Positions 18,725-27,368 of a stretch of 64,000 bases of DNA are shown here, one piece after another (the stretch's first letter is position 1; each line of letters starts with the position of its first letter). Position numbers and translations under genes: made by a program. The notes beneath the pieces are model-generated. The model made no database searches. It was given only the letters and a program-made list of their open reading frames with translations, and was not told the origin of the DNA. The DNA is from an uncultured Sedimentitalea sp. (GTDB taxonomy: Bacteria > Pseudomonadota > Alphaproteobacteria > Rhodobacterales > Rhodobacteraceae): assembly GCA_947504115.1 (NCBI GenBank), contig CANNGH010000001.1, positions 1 to 64,000 of the forward strand. Direction: 5' to 3'.

Positions 18725-19767
18725 GCGGCGTTCAGACAATCACGGTCGAGTCCGGCGACGCCGATCAGCGGCTTGACCGCTGGCTGCGCCGCCTGTTTCC
18801 CCATGTCAGCCAGGGCCGCATCGAAAAGATGTGCCGCAAGGGCGAATTGCGGGTCGATGGCGGCCGGGTCAAGGCCGCGACCCGCCTGCTGGCGGGGCAG
18901 GAGGTGCGCATCCCGCCTCTGCCCGACGCCGATCACCGCCCCGCCCCCGCGCCGACCCGGATTTCGCAGGCCGATGCGCAAATGATCCGCGATTGCGTGA
19001 TCTATCGTGACGATCACATTCTGGCGCTGAACAAGCCGCCGGGCCTTGCGGTGCAGGGGGGCAGCGGTCAGGCGCGCCATGTCGATGGCCTGGCTGGGGC
19101 GCTGATGTTCGATCTGGATGAAAAGCCGCGCCTTGTGCACCGGCTGGACAGGGACACGTCGGGCGTTCTGCTGCTGGCGCGCACCCGTGCCGTCGCTGCC
19201 GATCTGACCGCCAGCTTCCGGCACCGCGAGACGCGCAAGCTCTATTGGGCCGCCGTTGCCGGTGTGCCAATGCCGAAGATGGGCACGATCAAATACGGGT
19301 TGGTCAAGGCACCGGGTCGCGGAGCGGGCGGCGAGGGCGAAAGGATGCATTGCATCCACCCGCGCGAGGTGGATGCGACACCGGGCGCGAAACGGGCGAC
19401 CACCGATTATGCCGTGCTGTCGGCGGCGGCGCGGCGCTGCGCCTGGGTGGCGCTGGTGCCGGTGACGGGACGGACCCACCAGTTGCGCGCGCATATGGCG
19501 GAACTGGGCCATCCGATTGTCGGGGACGGCAAATATGGCGGCTCGGGGCAGGACAATCCGGGCGATGGCTGGGGCGCGCAGCTGGGCGGCGAGATCAGTC
19601 GCAAGCTGCATCTACACGCCCGTTCGCTGCGGCTGGAACACCCGGTGACACGCGCCACGCTGCATCTGACCGCGCCGCTGCCCGATCACATGCGACGCAC
19701 GTGGGACACGTTCCAGTGGAGCCCGTCCGATGTGCCCGACGATCCGTTCGAGGATAGCGAAGAATGA
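18721..19767 (+). CDS. RluA-family 23S rRNA pseudouridine synthase (RluC-like)
   Basis: 348 residues. An S4 RNA-binding domain occupies about residues 14-70. The catalytic domain has the signature HRLDRDTSG with the catalytic Asp143, and RTHQLRAH later. The family turns uridines in 23S rRNA into pseudouridine. RluC is the likeliest member because of the S4 domain and length, but RluD is not excluded. Coupled on both sides by ATGA overlaps, to crcB and to the ATP12 gene. Confidence 0.9.
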   Translation: MSGVQTITVESGDADQRLDRWLRRLFPHVSQGRIEKMCRKGELRVDGGRVKAATRLLAGQEVRIPPLPDADHRPAPAPTRISQADAQMIRDCVIYRDDHILALNKPPGLAVQGGSGQARHVDGLAGALMFDLDEKPRLVHRLDRDTSGVLLLARTRAVAADLTASFRHRETRKLYWAAVAGVPMPKMGTIKYGLVKAPGRGAGGEGERMHCIHPREVDATPGAKRATTDYAVLSAAARRCAWVALVPVTGRTHQLRAHMAELGHPIVGDGKYGGSGQDNPGDGWGAQLGGEISRKLHLHARSLRLEHPVTRATLHLTAPLPDHMRRTWDTFQWSPSDVPDDPFEDSEE

Positions 19768-20468
19768 GCGCGTGGAAGCAGAAACGCTTTTGGCGACAGG
19801 CTGCGGCGGTTCCCGAGGACAGCGGTTTCGCGGTGCAACTGGACGGGCGCGCGATCCGGACGCCGGCCAAGGCCGCGCTGGTCCTGCCGTCCCGGCAGAT
19901 GGCCGATGCCATCGCCGCCGAATGGGACGCGCAGGAGGACGTGGTCAACCCGCTGTCCATGCCGGTGACCCGCAGCGCCAATGCCGCCATCGACAAGGTC
20001 GCCCCGCAACGGGCCGAGGTCGCCGGCATGCTGGCCGCCTATGGCGACAGCGACCTGTTGTGTTACCGCGCCGACAGCCCGCAGGGACTGGTCGAACGCC
20101 AGCGCGCGGCGTGGGATCCGCCGCTGGATTGGGCGGCCGTCACGCTGGGCGCGCGTCTGGAACCGCGGGTCGGGGTCATGCACATCCCCCAGTCGCCCGC
20201 TGCACTGGCGGCGCTTTCGGCGCGGGTGAACGGGATGACGCCGTTCCAGCTGGCCGCGTTTCACGATCTCGTCAGTCTGTCGGGCTCGCTGGTTCTGGGC
20301 TTTGCGGCGGCACTGGACTGGCGCGATACCGATGACATCTGGAACCGGTCGCGGGTGGACGAGCGCTGGCAGCAGGAAAAATGGGGTGTGGACGCGGATG
20401 AGGCGGCCTTGACGGAGGTGCGCAAAGCGGCTTTTGTGCACGCCAAACGGTTTTATGAGATGTGCTGA
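19764..20468 (+). CDS. ATP12-family chaperone for F1-ATPase assembly
   Basis: 234 residues. The N-terminus KQKRFWRQAAAVPEDSGFAVQLDGRAIRTPAKAAL is split over the typical ATP12 opening with RFW, LDGR.I.TP and L. The middle has DLLCYRADSPQGLVERQ and W.P.LDWA. ATP12 protects the F1 alpha subunit during assembly in mitochondria and alphaproteobacteria. The start overlaps the pseudouridine synthase stop. It ends the co-directional run. Confidence 0.9.
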   Translation: MSAWKQKRFWRQAAAVPEDSGFAVQLDGRAIRTPAKAALVLPSRQMADAIAAEWDAQEDVVNPLSMPVTRSANAAIDKVAPQRAEVAGMLAAYGDSDLLCYRADSPQGLVERQRAAWDPPLDWAAVTLGARLEPRVGVMHIPQSPAALAALSARVNGMTPFQLAAFHDLVSLSGSLVLGFAAALDWRDTDDIWNRSRVDERWQQEKWGVDADEAALTEVRKAAFVHAKRFYEMC

Positions 20469-20658
20469 CCCTCCGGCCCGATCACGGGAAAAAGAGGTTT
20501 GGTCGCATCTGTTTATGGCATCTATGCCTTGACCTCCCCCGATGAATCCGACCACACTTGCCGCCAATACAGGTATAAGTCGTTACGCCGTTCGTTCCCG
20601 GCCAGATTTTGTCGGACAACCTGCCCCGAAGAGGGTGGGATAGAAGTAAGAGGTAATT

Positions 20659-21699
20659 ATGAGAAAATCCGCATTCTTGGGCGCGTTCGTCGTGGCCGGG
20701 TTGGCCTCGGGCGTGTCTGCAGCGGGGACGCTCGACGAGGTCAAGGCGCGCGGCACGCTTGAGTGCGGGGTTGCACGGGGCGGCGCGGGCGGCACGGCGG
20801 TCGGGGTTCCCGGTTTTGCGGCGCCCGATGCCAATGGCGTGTGGCAGGGGTTCGACGTCGCCCTGTGCCGCGCGGTCGCTGCGGCGGTTCTGGACGATCC
20901 GATGGCGGTGAACTTCGTCCCGACCGACACCGAGAGCCGGTTCAGCGCGCTTGCGTCCGGCGAAGTCGATCTGCTGTCGCGCAGCACCACCTGGACCTTC
21001 ACCCGCGATGTCGATCTCAAATTCAATTTCGTCGGAATCAATTATTACGACGGGCAGGGGTTTCTCGTGCCCAAGGGGTTGGGCATTTCGTCGGTCAAGG
21101 ATCTGAACGGGGCCTCGATCTGCCTTCAGGAAGGCACCACCACCGCACTCACGCTGTCCGATTACTTTCGCATCAACAACATGACCTATGAGGCCGTGCC
21201 GGTCGAAAACACTGCGGACGCGCAGCAGCAATATCTGGCCGGTGCCTGCGATGCCTATACCAGCGATGCGTCGACCCTCGCGGCGACGCGCGCCACCTTT
21301 CGCAATGCATCGGAACATGTGCTGCTGCCCGAAATCATCTCGAAGGAGCCGCTTGGTCCTGTGGTGCGTCATGGCGATGACGAATGGGGCGATCTTGTCC
21401 GCTGGACCCTTTATGCGCTGATCGCCGCCGAGGAATACGGCATCACGTCGGCCAATATCAAGGAAATGGCCGAAGGCACCGACAATCCGGAAATCAACCG
21501 CATCCTGGGCACCGAAGGCGATCTGGGCAAGATGCTGGGGCTGGACAACGCCTGGGCGCTGCGCGCGATCAAGGTGAACGGAAACTACGGCGAGATATTC
21601 GCCAGGAACATCGGCGAGGAAACCCCCATCGGTCTGGCGCGCGGCTTGAACGCGCAGTGGAAAGACGGGGGGCTGCTTTACGCACCGCCCTTTCGCTAG
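20659..21699 (+). CDS. Amino-acid ABC transporter periplasmic binding protein (AapJ/BztA type)
   Basis: 346 residues with a signal peptide ending GVSAAG. The mature protein starts GTLDEVKARGTLECGV and has FDVALCRAVAAAV, LLSRSTTWTFTRD and the C-terminal GGLLYAPPFR, characteristic of the general L-amino-acid binding proteins. It captures amino acids for an ABC importer. Membrane and ATPase genes are not adjacent, so it either serves a transporter encoded elsewhere or has been separated from it. The next gene is an Lrp-type regulator, starting a few bases later. Confidence 0.92.
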   Translation: MRKSAFLGAFVVAGLASGVSAAGTLDEVKARGTLECGVARGGAGGTAVGVPGFAAPDANGVWQGFDVALCRAVAAAVLDDPMAVNFVPTDTESRFSALASGEVDLLSRSTTWTFTRDVDLKFNFVGINYYDGQGFLVPKGLGISSVKDLNGASICLQEGTTTALTLSDYFRINNMTYEAVPVENTADAQQQYLAGACDAYTSDASTLAATRATFRNASEHVLLPEIISKEPLGPVVRHGDDEWGDLVRWTLYALIAAEEYGITSANIKEMAEGTDNPEINRILGTEGDLGKMLGLDNAWALRAIKVNGNYGEIFARNIGEETPIGLARGLNAQWKDGGLLYAPPFR

Positions 21700-21720
21700 G
21701 CGGTGGGGCGCGCGCAATTG

Positions 21721-22197
21721 GTGAGCCTTCCTCCCAAGCTGGACAGTTACGATTTCGCGATCCTGCGCGCGCTGCAATCGAATGGTCGCATGACCAAGAT
21801 CGCGCTGGCGCAGGCGGTGAACCTGTCCCCCAGCCCGTGCTGGGAGCGGCTCAAGCGGCTTGAGCAATCGGGCCTGATCGTGGGCTATCGCGCGCTGGTC
21901 GACATCCGCCGCCTTGGCCCGGTGACCGAAGTGATCGTCGAGGTCACCCTGGCCAATCACCGTGCCGGGGATTTCGCGCGCTTCGAAAGCGCCGTTCAGG
22001 ACATCGCGGCGATCGGATCGTGCTGGGCGACGGGGGGCGGCGTGGATTACATCCTGACCCTGTCGGTGCGGGACGTGGACGCCTATCAGCGGTTGATGGA
22101 CGATCTGCTGGAATCCGACATCGGAATTGCCCGCTATTTCGGCTATATCGTAACGAAACCGGTAAAATCGGCGCCGCCGCCCCTGCCGCAGCCGTGA
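21721..22197 (+). CDS. Lrp/AsnC-family transcriptional regulator
   Basis: About 158 residues from GTG at 21721; a GTG at 21703 is equally readable and the choice is uncertain. The helix-turn-helix is LDSYDFAILRALQSNGRMTK to LSPSPCWERLKRLE, followed by the RAM ligand-binding domain. SCWATGGGVDYILTLSV holds the effector loop. Regulators of this type (for example DoeX) control amino-acid or ectoine breakdown genes; the neighbouring dehydrogenase and aminotransferase fit that. It follows the binding protein closely and may regulate all four genes. Confidence 0.88.
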   Translation: MSLPPKLDSYDFAILRALQSNGRMTKIALAQAVNLSPSPCWERLKRLEQSGLIVGYRALVDIRRLGPVTEVIVEVTLANHRAGDFARFESAVQDIAAIGSCWATGGGVDYILTLSVRDVDAYQRLMDDLLESDIGIARYFGYIVTKPVKSAPPPLPQP

Positions 22198-22331
22198 CAG
22201 ACGAATCCTCTGCATCCGCGCGATGTTCCGGCGGTGTTGTCCGTCCGGATCGGGCAGAACGGACACATCTTCGGCAGGCAATCGGCTAGGGTCGGCGAGA
22301 ACCTTTGAGCGTTGTCCGAAAGGAGTGTCAG

Positions 22332-23816
22332 ATGAAACGGGAAAACGTCCATGCCGGAGCCTGCGGTTTCGACCTGTCCGACCAGCGGCTGGTGCGCCCG
22401 TTTTCCTACGTGGGCGGCAAGTGGATCGCCGGTGACGATGGCGCGAGTTTCGATGTCACCGATCCGGCCGATGGACGGGTGCTGGGGGCCATGGCCGCGC
22501 TGAGCGCCGGGCAGAGCGGTGCGGCGGTGGATGCGGCGCAATCCGCCTTTGACGACTGGTCCGGTCTGCTGCCACAGGATCGTTCGGCCATATTGCGCCG
22601 CTGGTTCGATCAGATCATGGCCCACCGCGAGGATCTGGCGCACCTCATGGTGCGCGAACAGGGCAAGCCGTTGTCCGAGGCATTGGGCGAGATCGAATAC
22701 GCCGCCTCGTTCGTCGAATTCTACGCCGAAGAGGCCAAGCGCCCGAATATCGAGGGCGTCACCAGCCATCTGCCCGATGCCGAAATGGAGCTTTGGCGCG
22801 AGCCTGTCGGTGTCGCCGCCCTGATCACCCCGTGGAACTTTCCCTCTGCCATGCTGACGCGCAAGGCCGCCGCCGCGCTGGCCGCGGGCTGCACCGTGGT
22901 CGCGCATCCATCCAGCGAGACGCCGTTTTCGGCCACGGCGCTGGCCGAATTGGGCGAACGCGCGGGGCTGCCTGCCGGGGTGTTCAACATCGTGACCGGC
23001 AAGGCGCGAATTGTCGTCGAGCCGTGGACAACGGACGTGCGCGTGCGCGCGCTGTCGTTCACCGGATCGACCGAGATCGGGCGGCTGCTTTACCGGCAAT
23101 GCGCCGATACCGTCAAACGGCTGGTGATGGAGTTGGGCGGGCACGCGCCGGTGATCGTTTTCAAGGGCGCGGATCTGGACACCGCGGTCGAGGAGACGAT
23201 CAAGGCGAAATTCGCCACGTCGGGACAGGATTGTCTGGCCGCCAACCGCATCTATGTCGAGCGTCCGATCTATGACGAATTCTGCGCCCGCTTCACCGCC
23301 GCAACCAAGGCGCTGAGCGTCGGTGTGGGCATGGACGATCCCGATATCGGCCCGCTGATGAACGAAAGCGCTGTCCAGAAGCAGGAAGCACAGGTCGCCG
23401 ATGCGCTGGAACAGGGCGCGCGGCTAGGCTGTGGCGGCGAGCGCCATGCGGCGGGGCGGCTGTTTTACGAGCCGACCGTGCTGCTGGACGTGCCGGATGC
23501 GGCGGCCATCATGGGCGAGGAGACCTTTGGCCCGGTCGCGCCCATCACCCCCTTTGATACCGAGGGCGAGGTGATCGCCCGCGCTAACGCGACCGAATAC
23601 GGTCTGGTCGCCTATCTGCACAGTCTCGACCCGCGCCGGATCTATCGCGTCTCCCGCGCGCTGCAGTTCGGCATGGTGGCGGTCAACCGCACCAAGGTTA
23701 CAGGCGCGCCCATTCCGTTCGGCGGCGCGAAGCAATCCGGTCTGGGGCGCGAGGGCGCGAGGCTTGGAATGGAAGAATTCACGGAAATCAAATATGTCTG
23801 CCGCGACTGGGCCTAA
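22332..23816 (+). CDS. NAD(P)-dependent aldehyde dehydrogenase (succinate-semialdehyde type)
   Basis: 494 residues from the ATG behind AGGAG (22321). The catalytic residues are visible: Glu267 in ELGGHAP and Cys301 in SGQDCLAANR, and Asn169 in TPWNF. The fold is complete. Oddly, the usual nucleotide-binding Lys in the KPS/KPA motif is His here (TVVAHPSSETP, about residue 192), which may change cofactor preference. With the Lrp regulator and class III aminotransferase it resembles DoeC of ectoine breakdown or GabD of GABA breakdown. Substrate cannot be decided from sequence. Confidence 0.88.
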   Translation: MKRENVHAGACGFDLSDQRLVRPFSYVGGKWIAGDDGASFDVTDPADGRVLGAMAALSAGQSGAAVDAAQSAFDDWSGLLPQDRSAILRRWFDQIMAHREDLAHLMVREQGKPLSEALGEIEYAASFVEFYAEEAKRPNIEGVTSHLPDAEMELWREPVGVAALITPWNFPSAMLTRKAAAALAAGCTVVAHPSSETPFSATALAELGERAGLPAGVFNIVTGKARIVVEPWTTDVRVRALSFTGSTEIGRLLYRQCADTVKRLVMELGGHAPVIVFKGADLDTAVEETIKAKFATSGQDCLAANRIYVERPIYDEFCARFTAATKALSVGVGMDDPDIGPLMNESAVQKQEAQVADALEQGARLGCGGERHAAGRLFYEPTVLLDVPDAAAIMGEETFGPVAPITPFDTEGEVIARANATEYGLVAYLHSLDPRRIYRVSRALQFGMVAVNRTKVTGAPIPFGGAKQSGLGREGARLGMEEFTEIKYVCRDWA

Positions 23817-23855
23817 GGCCCGGACAGGCGGCGGCACGAACAGAAAGGACACGAT

Positions 23856-25241
23856 ATGCTGGACAAGGATACGCGCAAGAACGACATGCTGGAGCAGTGG
23901 GACCGGGAGAATTTCTTTCACCCCTCGACCCATCTGGCCGATTTCGCCCGCGGCGACATGCCCGCCCGCGTGATCTCAAGCGGCAAGGGCAGCCATATCA
24001 CCGACCGCGACGGCAACCGCCTGCTGGATGCCTTTGCGGGGCTTTACTGCGTCAACGTCGGCTATGGGCGCACCGAGATTTCCGAAGCCATCGCGGCGCA
24101 GGCGCACGAACTGGCCTATTACCACGCCTATGTCGGCCACGGCACCGAGGTCAGCATCACGCTGGCCAAGATGATCCTGGACCGCGCGCCGTCCAACATG
24201 TCCAAGGTCTATTTCGGTCTCGGCGGGTCGGATGCCAACGAAACCAACATCAAGCTGCTTTGGTATTACAACAATATCCTTGGCCGTCCCGAGAAGAAAA
24301 AGATCATCAGCCGCTGGCGCGGCTATCACGGCTCGGGCCTGATGACGGGATCGCTGACCGGGCTGGAGGGCTTTCACCGGAAATTCGACCTGCCGCTGTC
24401 GCAGGTGATTCACACGGTCGCGCCCTATTACTATCGCCGCGACGACCTGGACATGTCCGAGGCCGATTTCGTCGCCCATTGCGCCTCCGAACTTGAGGCG
24501 CTGATCGAGCGCGAAGGCCCCGACACCATCGCCGGTTTCATCGGCGAGCCGGTTCTGGGTACCGGCGGCATCGTGCCCCCGCCTGCGGGCTATTGGGAGG
24601 CGATCCAGAAGGTTCTGAAGAAACACGACATCCTGCTGATCGCGGACGAAGTCGTGACCGGATTCGGGCGGTTGGGCAGCATGTTCGGCTCGGACCACTA
24701 CGGCATGGAGCCCGACGTCATCACCATCGCCAAGGGGCTGACCAGCGCCTATGCGCCGCTTTCGGGGTCGATCATCTCGGACAGGATGTGGAAGGTTCTG
24801 GAACAGGGCACCGACGAGAACGGCCCGATCGGCCACGGCTGGACCTATTCCGCCCATCCGATCGGCGCCGCCGCTGGGGTCGCGAACCTGGAACTGATCG
24901 ACAAGCTGGACCTGATCGCCAACAACACCGACACCGGTCCCTATCTGCGCAAGCGTCTGGCCGAGGAACTGGGCGAGCACGCCAATGTCGGCGAGATCCG
25001 CGGCGAGGGGATGCTGGCTGCCGTCGAATTGGTGCAGGATCGCGACAGCCGAACGTTCTTTGACGCGGGCGACGGGATCGGCGGCAAGGTGTCGGCCGCG
25101 ATGCTGAAACGCGGTGTGATCGCGCGGGCGATGCCGCAGGGTGATATCCTCGGTTTTGCGCCGCCCTTCTGCCTGACGCATGAGGAAGCGGACCAGATCG
25201 CCACGACCGCGCGCGACGCATTGGCCGAAGTTCTCGGTTGA
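23856..25241 (+). CDS. Class III PLP-dependent aminotransferase
   Basis: 461 residues. Asp264 in LLIADEVVTGFGR and Lys293 in ITIAKGLTSAYAPL are the PLP-binding residues. The region GLGGSDANETNIKLLWYYN and SRWRGYHG are seen in omega-amino-acid transaminases such as DoeD, SpuC and beta-alanine-pyruvate enzymes. It lies 39 bases after the dehydrogenase; the two would convert an omega-amine to its semialdehyde and then to an acid. Diaminobutyrate, putrescine or GABA are the main substrate candidates. Confidence 0.9.
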   Translation: MLDKDTRKNDMLEQWDRENFFHPSTHLADFARGDMPARVISSGKGSHITDRDGNRLLDAFAGLYCVNVGYGRTEISEAIAAQAHELAYYHAYVGHGTEVSITLAKMILDRAPSNMSKVYFGLGGSDANETNIKLLWYYNNILGRPEKKKIISRWRGYHGSGLMTGSLTGLEGFHRKFDLPLSQVIHTVAPYYYRRDDLDMSEADFVAHCASELEALIEREGPDTIAGFIGEPVLGTGGIVPPPAGYWEAIQKVLKKHDILLIADEVVTGFGRLGSMFGSDHYGMEPDVITIAKGLTSAYAPLSGSIISDRMWKVLEQGTDENGPIGHGWTYSAHPIGAAAGVANLELIDKLDLIANNTDTGPYLRKRLAEELGEHANVGEIRGEGMLAAVELVQDRDSRTFFDAGDGIGGKVSAAMLKRGVIARAMPQGDILGFAPPFCLTHEEADQIATTARDALAEVLG

Positions 25242-25262
25242 TTGCCTCCGCTGCAGCACCAT

Positions 25263-25290
25263 GGCCGCCCCTCACCGGGCGGCCTTTTTC
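25263..25290 (+). terminator. Rho-independent terminator after the aminotransferase
   Basis: GGCCGCCC pairs with GGGCGGCC around CTCACC, followed by TTTTTC. It closes the amino-acid catabolism group. Confidence 0.85.
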
Positions 25291-25347
25291 GTTTTTGGGG
25301 ATCGCACCGAGAACGGCTGGCAAGATGTCTTGCCTTTGAGCGCCTCG

Positions 25348-25493
25348 ATGATGTTCGCCACCGCCCTTGTGCCGGGTGCATTGCGCGCGACCGGTCCGCT
25401 GAAGGTGGCGGGCGTCTATACCGTGCCGGTCGAACAGCAATGGGTCAGCCGCATCCAACAGGCCGCGCAGGCCGCGGACAGATTACCTATGAC
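25348..25493 (+). pseudogene. N-terminal fragment of a BMP-family ABC binding protein
   Basis: A start MMFATALVPGALRATG leads into PLKVAGVYTVPVEQQWVSRI, which I recognise as the mature N-terminus of BMP-family (nucleoside or purine) binding proteins. After about 45 codons the frame shifts and is lost; a remnant ITYD and a TAG follow. The gene normally continues for about 280 more codons. It abuts a piece of an ATPase of the same transporter class, so this is a deletion scar. Confidence 0.65.
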
Positions 25494-25496
25494 TAG

Positions 25497-25623
25497 GGCG
25501 CGGGCAAGACCACGCTGATGAACATCCTTTTCGGTCAATATACGGCTGACGAGGGGTCCGTCACGCTGTTCGGCCAGAAGCTGCCACCCGGCAACCCGCG
25601 CGCCGCATTGGCGGCAGGTGTGT
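25497..25623 (+). pseudogene. Internal fragment of a nucleoside-type ABC transporter ATPase
   Basis: About 40 codons read GAGKTTLMNILFGQYTADEG and then SVTLFGQKLPPGNPRAALAAG, the Walker A region and following strand of the first nucleotide-binding domain. The same region of the intact ATPase at 53548-55065 reads GAGKSTLVKMIYGLVKPDGG, so the two are homologous. Both ends are cut: the N-terminal 35 or so residues are missing and the sequence diverges after AALAAGV. Confidence 0.65.
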
Positions 25624-25799
25624 TTTTCAGAAATAAGTTCAGCAGGCCGTCACGCGCGGTTCAGTGAGTGCCCGCAGCACGGAAGCCACCGTTCGTGTAG
25701 CGAGCGGCGGGTTCGAGCCCTTTATGGCGGATGCCGCGCTTGAGTTGCGCGCCATTCTTGCTACTTTAATCCGGCGCGCAAACTATAGAGAAAGGGATC

Positions 25800-26108
25800 A
25801 TGATGCAGCCTGATCTTTGTGTGCAACGCTGGGTGCTTATCTCATCCTACAGGCGTTACCTCGATGCTGACCGTGACTGGACCTTGGCACAGCTTGAGGC
25901 GCGGTCATGGCTTCCAACCGGTGAACGGTCGATGGTCGCGACACTGGGTGATCCTGGATCGAGGGTTCGACGCAGCTACGAAGCACGCGAGGAAGCGTTG
26001 CAGCGGCTGCTGTTGGTGCGTGCGAAGCTGGAACGCGCCCGACAGCGTTTAGCGAAACGGCAGCGCCGGGATAATGGCGAAATGCGAGTTCTTTTTCTGG
26101 CCAGATAG
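25800..26108 (+). CDS. Small hypothetical protein
   Basis: 102 residues, from ATG behind AAAGGG. The N-terminal half has QRWVLISSYRRYLDADRDW and the C-terminal part (about residues 58-92) is Arg/Glu/Leu-rich and probably helical or coiled-coil. I do not recognise a family. It lies between remnants of an ABC operon and the heat-shock genes and may be cargo of the same insertion. Codon use is less GC-rich than the neighbours; the gene could be non-functional. Confidence 0.4.
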   Translation: MMQPDLCVQRWVLISSYRRYLDADRDWTLAQLEARSWLPTGERSMVATLGDPGSRVRRSYEAREEALQRLLLVRAKLERARQRLAKRQRRDNGEMRVLFLAR

Positions 26109-26177
26109 ACCGTCCCAGTCTGCGCGTCCTCCGGTGGCTGTTTCGTCCCCACGACAATAAAGGGACGCTTCTCCCTC

Positions 26178-26208
26178 TTGACAATAAAAGTGCCCGTTCC
26201 CAGCTAAT
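26178..26208 (+). promoter_or_regulatory. Possible promoter upstream of the small heat-shock genes
   Basis: CTTGACA at 26177-26183 is followed by CAGCTA/GCTAAT at 26201-26208, 17 or 19 bases later. The box could serve sigma-70 or an RpoH-type factor. Just upstream a similar GACAATAAAGGGACG is seen, forming an imperfect direct repeat with GACAATAAAAGTGCC. The remaining 350-base gap from 26109 to 26460 contains no gene that I can support. Confidence 0.35.
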
Positions 26209-26460
26209 TGGCGCGGGACGCCGCTTCAAGGGTCCCGGAGATGTGGGTGCGATTGGATGCGTGTGCGTATTGCGACGCATCGTCCCCGTCATCGACCGCG
26301 AGGTGCAGTATCTGGCCTTGCGCATCGACATACGTGGTCGCCCTGCGTCTTCGTGCCGGATCGTTTCAGATCCCCCTCCCTTCGCGACAGTCCCGCAACG
26401 CCAACCCGTCCGCAATCGGATGCGGATGCAAGATGTTGTGACCATGAAGAGGAGGAAGCG

Positions 26461-26901
26461 ATGATGAGTTATGGACTGTCCCCCGCGCAGTGGGATCCCT
26501 TCGCGGATCTGCGGCAATTGCAATCTCAGATGAACCGTATGTTCGATACCGGCGCGCGCAGCAACCGGAGCGGAAACTGGCCGCCCGTCAACATGTGGCT
26601 GGGCGACGACAGCGTGGTCGTCACCGCCGAGATGCCGGGTGTCGCGCAGGACGATATCGACCTGACGGTGCGCGAAAATACCCTGATCATCGCCGGCAAG
26701 CGCAAGCGCGCAACCGACGAGGAAGATGCCGCATGGCACCGCCGCGAACGCCCCGCCGGCGAGTTCTCGCGAAGCATCCGTCTGCCGCTGCGTGTCGATC
26801 CCGACAAGGTCGAGGCGCGGGCGAAGAACGGCATCCTTGAGATCGAGATGGGCCGCCCCGATGCCGAGCGGCCACGCAAGATCAAGGTCAAGGCAAGCTG
26901 A
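26461..26901 (+). CDS. Small heat-shock protein (Hsp20/alpha-crystallin), first of three
   Basis: 146 residues with GAGGAGGAAG directly upstream. The alpha-crystallin domain runs from about residue 40 to 140, with VVVTAEMPGVAQDDIDL and the A..NGILEI motif (ARAKNGILEIEM). It ends KIKVKAS rather than with a clear IxI tail. sHsps hold unfolding proteins in an ATP-independent manner. The N-terminal part is short, which affects oligomer size. It begins a three-gene run on the plus strand. Confidence 0.92.
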   Translation: MMSYGLSPAQWDPFADLRQLQSQMNRMFDTGARSNRSGNWPPVNMWLGDDSVVVTAEMPGVAQDDIDLTVRENTLIIAGKRKRATDEEDAAWHRRERPAGEFSRSIRLPLRVDPDKVEARAKNGILEIEMGRPDAERPRKIKVKAS

Positions 26902-26928
26902 CCAATTGCAACGAGAGGAGGCAAGACA

Positions 26929-27330
26929 ATGGCGAATGAGATGACGAAAACCGGCGGTGACGTGGCCCGGACCGAGCGCGAGGATACCCGCGATACCGGC
27001 CCGACCTTCCGCCCCGCAACGGACATTTTCGAAAAAGACGACGTGGTGACGGTGGTCATCGACATGCCGGGGGTCACCCCCGACAGCGTCGATGTCTCGG
27101 TCGAGAACCGCTCGCTGACCGTGCGTGGCAAGATCGACGCGCCCGCGCCCGAAGGCTACCGGCGCATCTATGCGGAATACGCGCCCGGAACGTTCGAGCG
27201 GGCGTTCAGCCTGCCGGACACGATTGACGCAGGCGCGATCGACGCCACGCATCGTGATGGCGTGCTGACGCTCACCCTGAAGAAGAGCGAAGCCGCCAAG
27301 CCGAAACAGATCAAGGTCAAGGCCGCATAA
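26929..27330 (+). CDS. Small heat-shock protein (Hsp20), second of three
   Basis: 133 residues, after GAGAGGAGG. The alpha-crystallin domain includes DVVTVVIDMPGVTPDSVDVS and HRDGVLTLTLKKSE, the L/V-L-T-L core near the end. The N-terminal extension is only about 25 residues. It is the most compact of the three and more like the archaeal or soil-bacterial HspD class than IbpA. Spacing of 27 bases from the first and 38 from the third suggests one transcript. Confidence 0.92.
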   Translation: MANEMTKTGGDVARTEREDTRDTGPTFRPATDIFEKDDVVTVVIDMPGVTPDSVDVSVENRSLTVRGKIDAPAPEGYRRIYAEYAPGTFERAFSLPDTIDAGAIDATHRDGVLTLTLKKSEAAKPKQIKVKAA

Positions 27331-27368
27331 GCGGCCAATGGCCACCAGTGAAAAAGGAGGAAAGACCA

